A stretch of DNA of 64,000 nucleotides, taken from contig NZ_LDAS01000001.1 in the NCBI RefSeq assembly GCF_001020565.1, forward strand, positions 3,659,502 to 3,723,501, in the 5' to 3' direction. A model generated the notes under the pieces. The model saw only the letters and a program-made list of their open reading frames with translations, searched no databases and was not told the origin of the DNA. This stretch comes from Maribacter thermophilus. Lineage in GTDB: Bacteria; Bacteroidota; Bacteroidia; Flavobacteriales; Flavobacteriaceae. A program made the translations under genes and the position numbers. Shown one piece after another: positions 51,156 through 60,832 of this stretch. How positions within the stretch are numbered: position 1 is the stretch's first letter; the number at the start of each line of letters is the position of its first letter.

Positions 51156-51391
51156 ACAGGACTACGATAGTTTTTTAGATCATAGTTTTTTTTAGATGAA
51201 ATTTCTTTTGAGAACTCTTTTGCCCATTTGTAATAAAGGGCATTTTAACACTTGTCGACACTGGTTTTGGGCAATATCATTTCTTAGGAAATCAAAAACC
51301 GGAATGTCAACGTGTACTGTAATTTGTCAAAATCTTAATTTTTTGAATCAAAAAAGAGATGTTCTCAATTAATAGTTGTGGAAAATGCAGA

Positions 51392-51403
51392 TTAGGGTGA
51401 CAA
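51392..51403. promoter_or_regulatory. Shared 12-mer upstream of the ECF sigma gene
   Basis: TTAGGGTGACAA, identical to 49443-49454, about 420 bp before the sigma gene start. Possibly part of an autoregulated promoter. Confidence 0.4.
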
Positions 51404-51821
51404 TTTTTTAAAGTTTTTACATTAAATAAACATTTATTACATTTAATTCATCAAAACATAATATATTATTCAATGTCGGTTCAGGGAAATTTTATAAACG
51501 CACGAGTAACATTACCTGAACAGACAGAACAGAAAAGGTTTTGGCTTGGTAATACTAGCATTGACAAAAGTTTCATTTATGTAAATAAAGAGAACCTTGA
51601 TCGTGTAGATACCGATTATACTACCTGTTCTAATCAAACTTTTCTTTGTGGTGTAAAAGAATCATTTACTCCTATAAGAAGCTATGGTAGCAATGTATTT
51701 GCCGGTTCCGTTAAACACGATTTGAAATTTTTTTTCAAAAAGGGTTTGTTCATGGTTTCAAATGTTTCTTACCGGGTATTAATATCTCATCGATCTATTA
51801 ATAAAACGTTTATGTGAAGCT

Positions 51822-52364
51822 ATGAAAGACCACTTCCCCCCAGTGCATGTCGAAATAGAGAAATTGTTCAAAGAGCATTATGCCTTATTGTGTTTGGTGG
51901 CTTTCTCTATTTTAAAGGATAAAGATGAGGCAAGGGATGTAGTGCAAGAATTCTTTATTTCTTACTGGACCAAAAGAAAAACCCTTACCGTTAATGTTTC
52001 TTTTCAGGCATACGCCGTTAAGGCGGTAAAGAACTTAAGTTTAGTTGCTGTCAAAAGAAGAATAAAAGAGAAGTCGTTACTTCAAAATCTGAGCAAACAA
52101 GAATATGAAGTGCAAAAAACATTGGACAGGCCCAATAGTTATGAAAGGGTGTTGGAGCTGTTGAACCAGCTGCCCCCAAGTAGAAAAGAGATTTTTATTT
52201 CTTCTGTAGTACATGGGCAAAGCTATGCCGAAATAGCCGAAACCAACGGTATTTCTATAAATACGGTAAAGACCCAGATGAAAAGGTCGTATGCTTTTTT
52301 AAGGTCTAATGTGAAGGATAAAGATATATTCTATGTTTTCTTAATGTCCTCTTCCATGATCTAA
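51822..52364 (+). CDS. ECF RNA polymerase sigma factor (FecI-like)
   Basis: A 180-residue ECF sigma factor. Region 2 is KEHYALLCLVAFSILKDKDEARDVVQEFFISYW (about 14-46) and region 4 is LNQLPPSRKEIFISSVVHGQSYAEIAETNGISINTVKTQMKRSY (about 109-155). It is normally held by a FecR partner. The FecR gene on the opposite strand at 48262 is its likely partner. It probably drives susC, susD and the amidohydrolase. It is divergent from the rest of the locus, an arrangement unlike the usual sigma-FecR-SusC order. Confidence 0.92.
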   Translation: MKDHFPPVHVEIEKLFKEHYALLCLVAFSILKDKDEARDVVQEFFISYWTKRKTLTVNVSFQAYAVKAVKNLSLVAVKRRIKEKSLLQNLSKQEYEVQKTLDRPNSYERVLELLNQLPPSRKEIFISSVVHGQSYAEIAETNGISINTVKTQMKRSYAFLRSNVKDKDIFYVFLMSSSMI

Positions 52365-52416
52365 GGCATAATGCCCCTTCTTTATGTTAATGCATAGTTG
52401 TAATGGACTCCAAAAG

Positions 52417-53223
52417 TTAAGGGTCTAAGTAGATTTCGTTCGATGTTCTGTACTCCGAAGGGCGTTTTCCCATAATTTTTGTGAAGGTATTGCTAAAGGT
52501 GGGCAGGCTGCTATAGCCCACCATATTCGCTATTTCAGAAATGGTATGGTCAGAATTGGTCAAATACTCCAACGATTTAAAAATGCGCAATTGGGTGTAA
52601 TATTTGATGAAAGACATGCCCAGGTCTTTTTTAAAAAGACGGTATAGCGACTTGTCCGTCATGCTAAAATTAGAAGCCAATTTCGGTAAAAGATGTTCTT
52701 GGTTCAGATGTTCGGTAATGTAGTTTATAATATTGATCAATCTCTTATCGGTGGCATGGGGCAGCTCTATGTGTAAAGATTTTGAGACCGTTTGCTTTAG
52801 CAGTTCCTTAAAGGCATAGACAATGGCATATTTACTTTTTTTTGCCTTGGTAATATCGCCGTTCCATGTTTTGGTAAATAGCAATAGCTCCATCAATAGG
52901 TTGTTGATCGGGTAGATGCCCTCCTTTTTATAAAATCCGGTGGTCGTAGCTGACATGGGAAAATATAGGTTTCTCATGATAACACGCGGCGAGCTGGGGT
53001 AAATGGCATGTTCTACGCCGGGCGGAATCCACATGTAATGCCTTGCCGGTAAATAGTACATTCTACTGGAAGTCTTTACGTGCACCACGCCCCCTTCGGT
53101 ATATAAAAACTGTCCTTTATCATGGCTGTGGGGTTCAATGAACGTTTCTCCCATTAAATTATGGTAACAAAAAATACTGTTTGGATTCTTGTCTACCTCG
53201 GTTAAATAATACTTACTGTCCAT
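52417..53223 (-). CDS. AraC family regulator with cupin-like N-terminus
   Basis: A 268-residue regulator. The N-terminal half (about 10-90) looks like a cupin sensor: GETFIEPHSHDKGQFLY and PARHYMWIPPGVEHAIY. The C-terminal AraC HTH has FSMTDKSLYRLFKKDLGMSF and SEIANMVGYSSLPTFSNTF. It is divergent from the CoA-transferase gene, with 183 bp between starts, and may control it. Ligand unknown. Confidence 0.88.
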   Translation of the reverse strand: MDSKYYLTEVDKNPNSIFCYHNLMGETFIEPHSHDKGQFLYTEGGVVHVKTSSRMYYLPARHYMWIPPGVEHAIYPSSPRVIMRNLYFPMSATTTGFYKKEGIYPINNLLMELLLFTKTWNGDITKAKKSKYAIVYAFKELLKQTVSKSLHIELPHATDKRLINIINYITEHLNQEHLLPKLASNFSMTDKSLYRLFKKDLGMSFIKYYTQLRIFKSLEYLTNSDHTISEIANMVGYSSLPTFSNTFTKIMGKRPSEYRTSNEIYLDP

Positions 53224-53406
53224 GAATGATCGTGATGATGGCGGTAATGCACTAAATTAATAAAACATTGTCTTATTTAAATAAATAGACATTAAATATC
53301 TTCTATAAATTACAGGCTCGTTTTTGATAAAACGGCAACCAGAGGAAAAATAATGATCAAATAGAGAATTTTTCTAACCAAAAATTATAAAATATACATT
53401 AAGAAG

Positions 53407-54915
53407 ATGGACAGAATTAAATATGCGCCTTACAAAGACAAGGTTCAAACACCTGAAAAGGCGGCCTTACTTATTAAAAACCGTGATGTGTTGGGAGTCA
53501 GTGGTTTTACAAAAGCGGGTGATAGCAAGACCGTTTTGCCACAAGTAGCAGAAAGGGCACTTTACGAAGATTTGAAAGTAACGGTTTTAAGTGGTGCTTC
53601 CTTGGGGTACGATACCGATGCCGATTTGGCAAAAAACGGGGCGCTATATAAAAGAATGCCTTTTCAGGCCGATCCCACCTTACGAAAGAGCATCAATAAT
53701 CATGAAGTGCTATATGTAGACCAACATTTAGGGCAAACCGCCGATATGTTACAGAGTATAGATACCTTTAAAATAGATGTGGCCATTATAGAGGCGGTGG
53801 CGGTTACAGAGGAAGGGTATATTATACCCACCACCTCTGTCGGTAACTCCCCGATCTTTACCGAGAAGGCCGATAAGATCATTATAGAGATCAACAACAC
53901 CTTTCCAGAAACCCTTGCCGGGTTGCACGATGTAAAATTTCTAAAAAAGCAACCCCATAGAGAGGTTATACCCATACTTGATCCTAGTACAAGAATTGGC
54001 GTGCCCTATATAAAAATAGATCCAGAAAAGGTAGCGGCCATTGTTTTTACCGAGGTTCCCGATAGTCCGGCCGTCATTGCCGCACCGGATGAGAAGACCA
54101 CGGCCATTTCGAACCATATTCTTCGGTTTCTTGAAAAAGAGGTGGACGAGGGTAGGTTAACGGAATCGTTACTACCTTTACAGGCAGGTATCGGAAAAAC
54201 GGCCAATGCCATTTTATCGGGTTTTACAAAGAGTAGGTTCCACAACCTTACCATGTATTCCGAAGTGCTTCAAGACAGTACCTTTGAGCTTTTCGATTCG
54301 GGGAAATTGGTGTTCGCCTCGGCATCCTCCATCACCGTGACCGAGGAATGTTCCCGTAGGGTATTCGGTAATTTTGAAAAGTATAAGGACAAGCTCGTAT
54401 TACGACCCCAAAATATTAGCAACGCTGCCGAGGTCATCAGCCGCTTGGGAGTTATTGGCATAAATACCGCTATTGAGTTCGATATATACGGAAACGTGAA
54501 CTCTACCCATATCACCGGTACCAAAATGATGAACGGTATTGGTGGTTCGGGCGATTTCGCAAGAAACGGCTACTTGAGCATTTTTGCCTGCCCTTCGATG
54601 TCCAAAGGCGGTAAGATCTCTCATATTGTTCCCATGGTTTCGCATACCGATCATACCGAGCACGATGTAGATATATTGGTTACCGAACAAGGGTTGGCCG
54701 ATATTAGGGGATTGGCGCCTATAGAAAGGGCCCGTGTAATTATTGAAAACTGCGTACACCCAGAGTATAAAGGGCGACTAACAAAATATTTCGAAGAAGC
54801 TTACGAACAGGGCGGGCATACTCCGCACATACTTCAAAAAGCCTTTAGCTGGCATACACAGTTCAAGAGTCAAGGGACTATGAAGATGCAGGAATATGCC
54901 AATGATCATGCTTGA
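53407..54915 (+). CDS. Acetyl-CoA hydrolase/succinate-CoA transferase family protein
   Basis: A 502-residue CoA transferase of the AarC/acetyl-CoA hydrolase family. The catalytic glutamate E286 is in MYSEVLQDS, and the glycine-rich LQAGIGKTANAILSGF (258-273) and NGIGGSGDFARNGY later are family features. It moves CoA between short acyl groups such as succinyl-CoA and acetate. Substrates cannot be told from sequence. It stands alone, divergent from an AraC regulator and ended by a very strong terminator. Confidence 0.92.
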   Translation: MDRIKYAPYKDKVQTPEKAALLIKNRDVLGVSGFTKAGDSKTVLPQVAERALYEDLKVTVLSGASLGYDTDADLAKNGALYKRMPFQADPTLRKSINNHEVLYVDQHLGQTADMLQSIDTFKIDVAIIEAVAVTEEGYIIPTTSVGNSPIFTEKADKIIIEINNTFPETLAGLHDVKFLKKQPHREVIPILDPSTRIGVPYIKIDPEKVAAIVFTEVPDSPAVIAAPDEKTTAISNHILRFLEKEVDEGRLTESLLPLQAGIGKTANAILSGFTKSRFHNLTMYSEVLQDSTFELFDSGKLVFASASSITVTEECSRRVFGNFEKYKDKLVLRPQNISNAAEVISRLGVIGINTAIEFDIYGNVNSTHITGTKMMNGIGGSGDFARNGYLSIFACPSMSKGGKISHIVPMVSHTDHTEHDVDILVTEQGLADIRGLAPIERARVIIENCVHPEYKGRLTKYFEEAYEQGGHTPHILQKAFSWHTQFKSQGTMKMQEYANDHA

Positions 54916-54968
54916 TCATTAGCGACCCTACCTTCATCATAGGTAGAAATGTTTTTTTAAATGTATAT

Positions 54969-55008
54969 AACCAAAAATAGCTAGGTAATCACCTAGCTAT
55001 TTTTGGTT
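54969..55008. terminator. Perfect 18-bp bidirectional terminator
   Basis: An 18-bp perfect stem (54969-54986 pairs with 54991-55008) around loop AATC, between converging genes. The A- and T-rich stem ends serve both directions. Confidence 0.9.
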
Positions 55009-55040
55009 GCACTGATCCGCACTCAAATAACAACGATGAA

Positions 55041-55502
55041 TTAATCGTTGTCGATACGAATAAAATCTCCGTTCATATCAAATTCCAGTTCCACATTATT
55101 GTCCAGCTCCACTTGTTGGTGGTCTAGTTCCAACTCCCAATCGGTAATATAATTGTCCGGATAGTTGGTAGCGGTATAGTCGAGTATCGCCTCCGGTATA
55201 ACCGAATCTGGAAGTTTTGAGGTACCGTCTATATCCACAATATCCAAATCGCTGTTAAACTCTAAATTGGTATTGTCCGTTAAATAGATTTCATAGGTTA
55301 CCTCGTTGTTTTCTGTTTCTTTCTCGGCATTAAGGATCATATTTTCCCCAAAATGATCGGTGATGTAAGACTGAATGGTTTCAGGGATTTCAGTTTCACT
55401 TAAATAGATGTCGTTAGAGTTGTCGTCATCGTCGTTACAAGAGGTAAAAACGGTTAAGAACGATGCCATTGCGATTACGGGGATTTTAAGTGTCTTTTTC
55501 AT
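55041..55502 (-). CDS. PepSY-like exported lipoprotein
   Basis: A 153-residue lipoprotein with C22 after MASFLTVFTS, then an Asp-rich linker (CNDDDDNSND). Two similar PepSY-like (DUF2874) repeats follow: IPETIQSYITDHFGENMI...YEIYL and IPEAILDYTATNYPDNYI...ELEFDMNGDFI. Periplasmic. Such proteins are common in Bacteroidota without known function. Monocistronic. Confidence 0.8.
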   Translation of the reverse strand: MKKTLKIPVIAMASFLTVFTSCNDDDDNSNDIYLSETEIPETIQSYITDHFGENMILNAEKETENNEVTYEIYLTDNTNLEFNSDLDIVDIDGTSKLPDSVIPEAILDYTATNYPDNYITDWELELDHQQVELDNNVELEFDMNGDFIRIDND

Positions 55503-55834
55503 TGTTGTTTATAGAATTAAATTTTCATTTTTCTTAGATTTTTTTTGCTTGTTCGATTATGTAGATAGAATCGTTTATGTCTTCATAACTTGTTTTTTTT
55601 AATTACAGTACAAACATAGAAGCCAAAACTGGAAAGATTTTGGAATTACAAAGGGGAGGAAATTGTTCTTGAAACCAGAGGTGTTGTACTTTAAAAGTAG
55701 TGTGCCGATCTTTATTTTTAATAAATAGAATGGCGCCAGATTTCTTTTTAAATACTATTGGTCAGTGGGTTGTATATGAGTGGACCCGGGCATATGTACA
55801 AGTGCAAGGTGGGGGTGTTTTTTTACCCGATGGT
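55503..55834. other. Intergenic region
   Basis: About 330 bp of AT-rich sequence between the PepSY-like and SMR genes, both on the minus strand. I see no gene, RNA or clear motif here. Confidence 0.5.
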
Positions 55835-56161
55835 TTAATGCGAGACCATTTTTAATCCTATGACAGAGGCAATTAAAGTGGTGATAAAGAACAGTCGCCA
55901 AAAGGTGGCTGGCTCCTTGAAAAAAAAGATACCGACCAATACGGTTCCTATGGCACCTATGCCTGTCCAAACGGCATAAGCGGTTCCGATAGGAAGTTCT
56001 TGCGTTGCTTTGATTAAAAGAGACATACTGGCCGCTAAACAGATTAAGAATCCTATGTACCAATAGGTGGCTTCGGCACCTGTAGCTTCTTTGGCCTTTC
56101 CAAGACAAGCGGCAAAGGCAACTTCAAAAAGTCCGGCGATGATCAGTAGTATCCAATTCAT
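55835..56161 (-). CDS. sugE: SMR-family small exporter (SugE/Gdx-like)
   Basis: A 108-residue, four-helix exporter. E13, the central proton/substrate-coupling residue of SMR transporters, is in IAGLFEVAFA. LPIGTAYAVWTGIGAIGT and IGLKMVSH at the end match the SugE/Gdx branch, which includes guanidinium exporters, more than EmrE. Substrate is inferred from subfamily; the WAVGLK stretch typical of Gdx is changed to FAACLG. Works as a dimer in the inner membrane. Confidence 0.85.
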   Translation of the reverse strand: MNWILLIIAGLFEVAFAACLGKAKEATGAEATYWYIGFLICLAASMSLLIKATQELPIGTAYAVWTGIGAIGTVLVGIFFFKEPATFWRLFFITTLIASVIGLKMVSH

Positions 56162-56256
56162 ATAATTATTCTTTAGAGGAGGTTAAATTACATTGTGTGG
56201 CAATGGCCATTGGCAATCGACCACATATACCTAGGTACATGTATAGTAAATTGATC

Positions 56257-56658
56257 CTATTTATAATTTTTAGAGAGTTTTGTCAAAGCTTTGATGGCTT
56301 TCTCGGCATCATTTTTATCAAGGAATATATGATCATGGTAATATCCGGCGATTACATTACAGCTTATATTGTATTTTGCCAATTCATTGGAAAATATGGC
56401 GGTTAAACCCACTGCATCTAGAGATGAATGAATTGTAAGGGTGATCCAAGATGCAATATAGTCATACCTCAAATTTAGTTGGTCCGCTTTTTCTTTCTGT
56501 ATAACCACGGTTGTTCCTTCTTTTTCCTTGAATTCGCAAACGGTATCCTTTCTGTCGATAACACTAATATCTTTTACGGTAGAGAATACATATTCCCCAT
56601 CATTGAGTTTTGGTGTCATTTTTTTTATTAGTTCGGACAAGTTTGTTTCTCCGGCCAT
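56257..56658 (-). CDS. ACT-domain protein (DUF2241-like)
   Basis: A 133-residue cytoplasmic protein with two ACT-like halves. The first has [13 protein letters not shown] and the second [43 protein letters not shown]. The latter matches ACT domains that bind amino acids. Possibly a small amino-acid sensor; target unknown. It stands between SMR and hydrolase genes on the same strand. Confidence 0.8.
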   Translation of the reverse strand: MAGETNLSELIKKMTPKLNDGEYVFSTVKDISVIDRKDTVCEFKEKEGTTVVIQKEKADQLNLRYDYIASWITLTIHSSLDAVGLTAIFSNELAKYNISCNVIAGYYHDHIFLDKNDAEKAIKALTKLSKNYK

Positions 56659-56812
56659 AAAAATTTCATTTTAAAAAAATATGCAAGCTAAAAATATCAG
56701 TAATCAAATGTATGGCATCTGTCCATTGTTTTAAAATGTGGGCGAATAAAAGCTGCAATCAACATAGAAGGATTTTTTTTACGTACCGAACCATTGGCAG
56801 ATAGCTAAATTT

Positions 56813-57733
56813 TTATTCCAAGATCCAATGTATCAGCTCCTTGGTGTCTACAATGGCCCAACTATGTGGGTGCCTTGTGCCGTCCGCTCTATAGCCTTTA
56901 TTTTTTGTGGGTATGTATGTTACATGATCAAACCCCGATTTTTTAAGGGTCGTTGATAACCGTTTTAGGTAATAGGCGTTCATTTGGTCGTAATCGGCCC
57001 TTCTGTTCTCTTTCCACCAAAGGGTATCGGGCTCTGTGTACAATCTGAGTTTGGTGTTTTTTAAATTTTTTATGTTATTGATAGTCTCTGTTCGCGAAGT
57101 ATATACCGCATATTTCTGGTATTCTAAAAGGGTGTTCTCCGGATTTCCGAATTGATTGCCCAAGGTCTTTAGCAACCAAGTACTTTCTTGAACCGATACC
57201 TCAGAAAAATTACGGGCAATATTCTTCTCCGAACTTTTGTACAGGGCTATAAGGTCAATAGGGGAGTCTACTATAAACACTCCTTTTGGTATGAGGGAAC
57301 TCTGTTTTTTGGTCAGGTAATCACTAATTAATAAAGCTACATTTCCACCACTGGAAAAACCACCAAAATAAACATTGGCGCTAGGCAGTTTATGGTCCTT
57401 GAAAATTTTTTGTAGCTGTGCCGCAAGTTGTTGTTTTTCATCTTCTTGAAGCCATAATTTTTGATTGTAGTTCATAAATAGGACCCCAATATTTTTTTGC
57501 TTTGCCACCTCTAGTATATTGAACTCTCGTTTTATATCTTCCGCATCTTCTGGGTAGCCACCAAAAAGCACCAAAACCCCCTCGGTGTTCGTGTCCGGTT
57601 TCACCAATTCATAATCCGTATTTCTTATCTCTACGGAATCCGATATCGGTGAGTGCTCCGTTTGTTCTTTTTTTACATTTTTACAAGAAGTAAAAATGAG
57701 GGCCGATATGGCAATTGTTATAAGTTTCTTCAT
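56813..57733 (-). CDS. Exported alpha/beta-hydrolase-like lipoprotein
   Basis: A 306-residue lipoprotein with C17 after ALIFTS. The alpha/beta hydrolase nucleophile elbow is GFSSG (S127), and the end has DH-like elements (GFDHVTYIPTKNKGYRADGTRHPHSWAI). The substrate is unknown. It is preceded by a strong terminator for the gene at 57822, so it is transcribed on its own. Confidence 0.75.
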   Translation of the reverse strand: MKKLITIAISALIFTSCKNVKKEQTEHSPISDSVEIRNTDYELVKPDTNTEGVLVLFGGYPEDAEDIKREFNILEVAKQKNIGVLFMNYNQKLWLQEDEKQQLAAQLQKIFKDHKLPSANVYFGGFSSGGNVALLISDYLTKKQSSLIPKGVFIVDSPIDLIALYKSSEKNIARNFSEVSVQESTWLLKTLGNQFGNPENTLLEYQKYAVYTSRTETINNIKNLKNTKLRLYTEPDTLWWKENRRADYDQMNAYYLKRLSTTLKKSGFDHVTYIPTKNKGYRADGTRHPHSWAIVDTKELIHWILE

Positions 57734-57753
57734 AGATCAAACGGTTACAAAAC

Positions 57754-57784
57754 CAATAAGCGGCAGTGTAACTGCCGCTTATTG
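57754..57784 (-). terminator. Terminator of the amidohydrolase gene at 57822
   Basis: CAATAAGCGGCAGT (57754-57767) pairs perfectly with ACTGCCGCTTATTG (57771-57784) over a 3-nt loop. On the minus strand TTTTG follows. Confidence 0.85.
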
Positions 57785-57821
57785 TTCGTTTAAGATAATT
57801 AAGGCTGTTCAGCGCTTTTTT

Positions 57822-59864
57822 TTATTCCTTTACTTCGGGTATATCGGTAAAAGGGGTAATGCCAAAGGCAGGGTACACCTCGCTAGGGTAGTAGAACGTA
57901 CCACCTTTAGATACCATAGAAATTGTTTTAATGGCCTTAATGTCTTTGACGGGATCGCCGGGCACCAAAAAGAAATCGGCCAATTTACCGGGGGCGATGC
58001 TGCCAAGGTCTTTGTCCCCCATATATTGGGCCATATCATAGGATGCCAATTTTAGCAATTCTGCCGGGGTGTACCCCAATTGTTGGTATAGCTCCAGTTC
58101 GCGATGGTAGAAAAAAGCGCCTCCCAGATCCGTACCGGGCACTATAAAGATTCCTTTTTCTTTCATCATTTTTAGGGCCTCTACTATTTTATCGTACCCT
58201 TCACGGTAGGCCTTGTCATCTTCGGGGGAGGCAACGTCTGCCTTGGCGATCTTAAATTCGCGTTGTGTGTTCGGCGGCATATGGTCTATATAATCCTTGG
58301 TGCCTTCCCATATCTCGCCATTTCTAGATTTCATCAGTACTTCGTGGATGGCCAAGGTAGGGTCTATAGCGGTTTTATTACGAACAAACAGGTCCATTGT
58401 TTCTTGCACTTTAGGACTGTTCAAATCTAAACCTGGAAATCTTTTTAGGGCCGTTAAGCGCAACAAGGTACGTGTATCCTCATCGGGCTCCAATACCCAT
58501 CCCAGCATGGTTTGGTTAATATGGGTCATTTCGTCAAAACCGGCCCTTAGCATGGCATTGGCATTGCTGAACGCAGGTACGTGCCCACAAACGAACAAGC
58601 CATGTTCATGTGCCCTTTTTACAATGGCGGGAGCCCAATCGCCGTTCATTGAATTGTATAGTTTTACCCCATAAAAGCCCATATCGTGGTAGCGATCTAC
58701 CGCAGCCAAGGCTTCTTCTTCACTTGCTACCAATATACCGTTATTGGCACTGTATTTACTTTTTCCTTCAATAAAGCCCAACCTATGTACCCGAGGGCCG
58801 GCCAAAACACCTTCATCTATTCTTTTGATCAGATCTTCCAGTACCTCATTGTTGTTTCCCATATCACGAAAAGTGGTCACCCCTGCCAAAACATTTAACA
58901 AGGCGCGTTCGTCTCCGGTATGGGCATGCATCTCGTACATACCTGCCACCAAGGTACCGTTGGCCCCATCAATGACCACTTCGTCTTCACCTGTGGTGTC
59001 GGGGGCATCGATGCTAACAATGCGTTCGCCATCTACCAATACCGATGACAGAGGTGTCAGCGATAAGGTATTGGGGTTGAAAATCTTTACATTGGCGATA
59101 CGTACTTTTTTTCCATAGTTATGGGCGTATTCCTTTTGTATGGATTCAAACCGTTCGGTAGAATATTTTTCGGCATAGGCCCGCAATTCTTTCTCTTTGG
59201 CTTCGAACCCTTCACGTACCACTACAAATTTTGGACTGATCACGGCAAAGAGACGCATATCGTTATCCGCAATAAAATAAGAGGGATTCATATCTGCACC
59301 CGAAAGGGCATAGGTAGTAAGATCCACAGTGGCAGTATCAACGGTTACGCTGGTTTTTTCCATCTCGGTGATCTGTAATTTTCCGGCAGGTAATACATCG
59401 GCCGAAAAATCGGTTGACTTTAATAGACTGCGTGCGGTAAGAATGGCCGAATAAGGACTTCCTGATTGGTTTACGTACCACATGGCATTATCTACGGAGG
59501 CACTGCCGCTACCAGTGGCATCTGTCCAAGAGGCCGTAGATTCTTTTAATGAATATGTTTCGTTTACGCTATTGCCAAAAGTCGTATTTCCTGTAATGTT
59601 CCATTGCACGGGAAAACCACCTTTGTTCAGTACTATGGTCTCTTTCATCGTAGGACCACGGCCATTGTTCTTATAATCGTAATCTATGTGTATGGTGTCG
59701 CCTACCGTGTGTGTTTTTAGGTGACCTACGGCGGTGCTGCCAAAAATAACGGTATAGGTCTCGTCTCCTTGGTAATTGGCCAAGGAAGATTCCTCGGCAG
59801 GTTCTTGTTTACATGCAATGAATAATGATAGGGCAAGGCCCAGATAAAGAAATCGAATCTTCAT
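57822..59864 (-). CDS. Amidohydrolase lipoprotein with a large N-terminal extension
   Basis: A 680-residue lipoprotein with C18 (ALSLFIAC). The first 270 residues form a beta-rich extension of unknown fold with repeated K-, T- and V-rich strands (TYTVIFGSTAVGHLKTHTVGDT). The C-terminal amidohydrolase domain has the HxH pair in EMHAHTGDE and the metal-binding Asp in PGTDLGGAFFYH. It belongs to the imidazolonepropionase-like amidohydrolases. It lies before a terminator and downstream of a lipoprotein gene, and is a third amidohydrolase in the window. Confidence 0.85.
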   Translation of the reverse strand: MKIRFLYLGLALSLFIACKQEPAEESSLANYQGDETYTVIFGSTAVGHLKTHTVGDTIHIDYDYKNNGRGPTMKETIVLNKGGFPVQWNITGNTTFGNSVNETYSLKESTASWTDATGSGSASVDNAMWYVNQSGSPYSAILTARSLLKSTDFSADVLPAGKLQITEMEKTSVTVDTATVDLTTYALSGADMNPSYFIADNDMRLFAVISPKFVVVREGFEAKEKELRAYAEKYSTERFESIQKEYAHNYGKKVRIANVKIFNPNTLSLTPLSSVLVDGERIVSIDAPDTTGEDEVVIDGANGTLVAGMYEMHAHTGDERALLNVLAGVTTFRDMGNNNEVLEDLIKRIDEGVLAGPRVHRLGFIEGKSKYSANNGILVASEEEALAAVDRYHDMGFYGVKLYNSMNGDWAPAIVKRAHEHGLFVCGHVPAFSNANAMLRAGFDEMTHINQTMLGWVLEPDEDTRTLLRLTALKRFPGLDLNSPKVQETMDLFVRNKTAIDPTLAIHEVLMKSRNGEIWEGTKDYIDHMPPNTQREFKIAKADVASPEDDKAYREGYDKIVEALKMMKEKGIFIVPGTDLGGAFFYHRELELYQQLGYTPAELLKLASYDMAQYMGDKDLGSIAPGKLADFFLVPGDPVKDIKAIKTISMVSKGGTFYYPSEVYPAFGITPFTDIPEVKE

Positions 59865-59923
59865 AATAAAAGGTTGGTAGTTAATATAGAATGAAGATAC
59901 TAATTTATAGCTATAATGTAATG

Positions 59924-59950
59924 CACAAAGCCCATGAAACGGGCTTTGTG
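59924..59950. terminator. Hairpin between the lipoprotein gene and the amidohydrolase gene
   Basis: CACAAAGCCC (59924-59933) pairs perfectly with GGGCTTTGTG (59941-59950). On the minus strand a T-run precedes rather than follows the stem, so termination is uncertain. Confidence 0.5.
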
Positions 59951-59983
59951 AACAAAAAATAAAATGGATGGCCTCTTTTATGA

Positions 59984-60664
59984 CTACTCTTGCGGTGAGG
60001 GCAGGGGAGAGATCATAATGTGTGCCCTATGGGTACCGGGGTTCATGATCCAAGGGTGATTGGGGGCTGCCGGTATTTCGGGCAAGCCGGTAGATGCCGC
60101 CGTGGCCCAGGGCATATACACCACATAGCGCAATTTGGCACCTTCCACTTCAGAGGTTTCGGGATCGTACATGGTTTGTTCCCCGTAGTAGATGTGCAAG
60201 GTGGCCCCTGTGGGAATGTTCAGCTTACCAGATTTCATTTCGGCCTCTCTAATATCAAAGATTTCCTCCGCTGTTTTGCCCTCTTCCCGCAAGGCCCGGC
60301 CCCTGGCCATAAAAGGCTCTAGGTCTTTGTGGTAGCAGGCGGCATTAAATCCGTTTTTTTTAGGGTCGTCTGCAAGTACAATAAACTCGTTGTCCCCTTC
60401 TTTTAGGGTTACAAATTCACCCGCCATATTATAGCCGATCACCGTACAATTGTCTCTACTGGCTTTGGGGGCGGCCATTAATGCCGTGGCGACCAGGTCT
60501 TCATCGGTCTCAATGGGTTTTAATTGCTTTTTATCATCACTTGGGGCACTATCGGTCATGGTTTCCGTTTCCGAAGGTTCCGTTACCGGATTTTTTGTTT
60601 TATCGGACAGGTTACAAGAAATCAACATTGTCGTGATCAGTAATGCGGGAATCGTATTTTTCAT
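59984..60664 (-). CDS. Lipoprotein of unknown function
   Basis: A 226-residue lipoprotein with C17 (LLITTMLISC) and a Ser/Thr/Pro-rich linker. The folded part (about 50-226) has SRDNCTVIGYNMAGEFVTLKEGDNEFIVLADDP, then a His- and Pro-rich C-terminus (AAPNHPWIMNPGTHRAHIMISPL). I recognise no family. It may be a small periplasmic protein related to its amidohydrolase neighbour. Confidence 0.6.
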   Translation of the reverse strand: MKNTIPALLITTMLISCNLSDKTKNPVTEPSETETMTDSAPSDDKKQLKPIETDEDLVATALMAAPKASRDNCTVIGYNMAGEFVTLKEGDNEFIVLADDPKKNGFNAACYHKDLEPFMARGRALREEGKTAEEIFDIREAEMKSGKLNIPTGATLHIYYGEQTMYDPETSEVEGAKLRYVVYMPWATAASTGLPEIPAAPNHPWIMNPGTHRAHIMISPLPSPQE

Positions 60665-60832
60665 GATCGATGGTTTTTTAGCGTGTCAAAATAACAACTA
60701 GCCAATTGTAAACTGTAGCTTGTTGATTATAAACGGAATATAGTAAAAATAAATCACTCTTAAATTACAAAAACATACCTAATGGTAAGTGCGTTCTGTT
60801 TTAAAATTGAACGGAAAGAATACGGCTATGGC

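Larger units (their letters stand above)
51092..51821. other. Divergent regulatory region between amidohydrolase and ECF sigma genes
   Basis: About 730 bp, AT-rich. It carries the shared motifs at 51144 and 51392 and CCAACACA (minus strand, 51116-51109), also found in the susC leader (48129-48122). A 114-codon frame (51473-51817) exists but is not supported by any family. Confidence 0.6.

Noticed and set aside
51473-51817. 114-codon frame just upstream of the ECF sigma gene
   Set aside because: No family resemblance, no signal peptide or domain, and it lies in a long AT-rich regulatory gap. Its close spacing to the sigma gene is not enough evidence.
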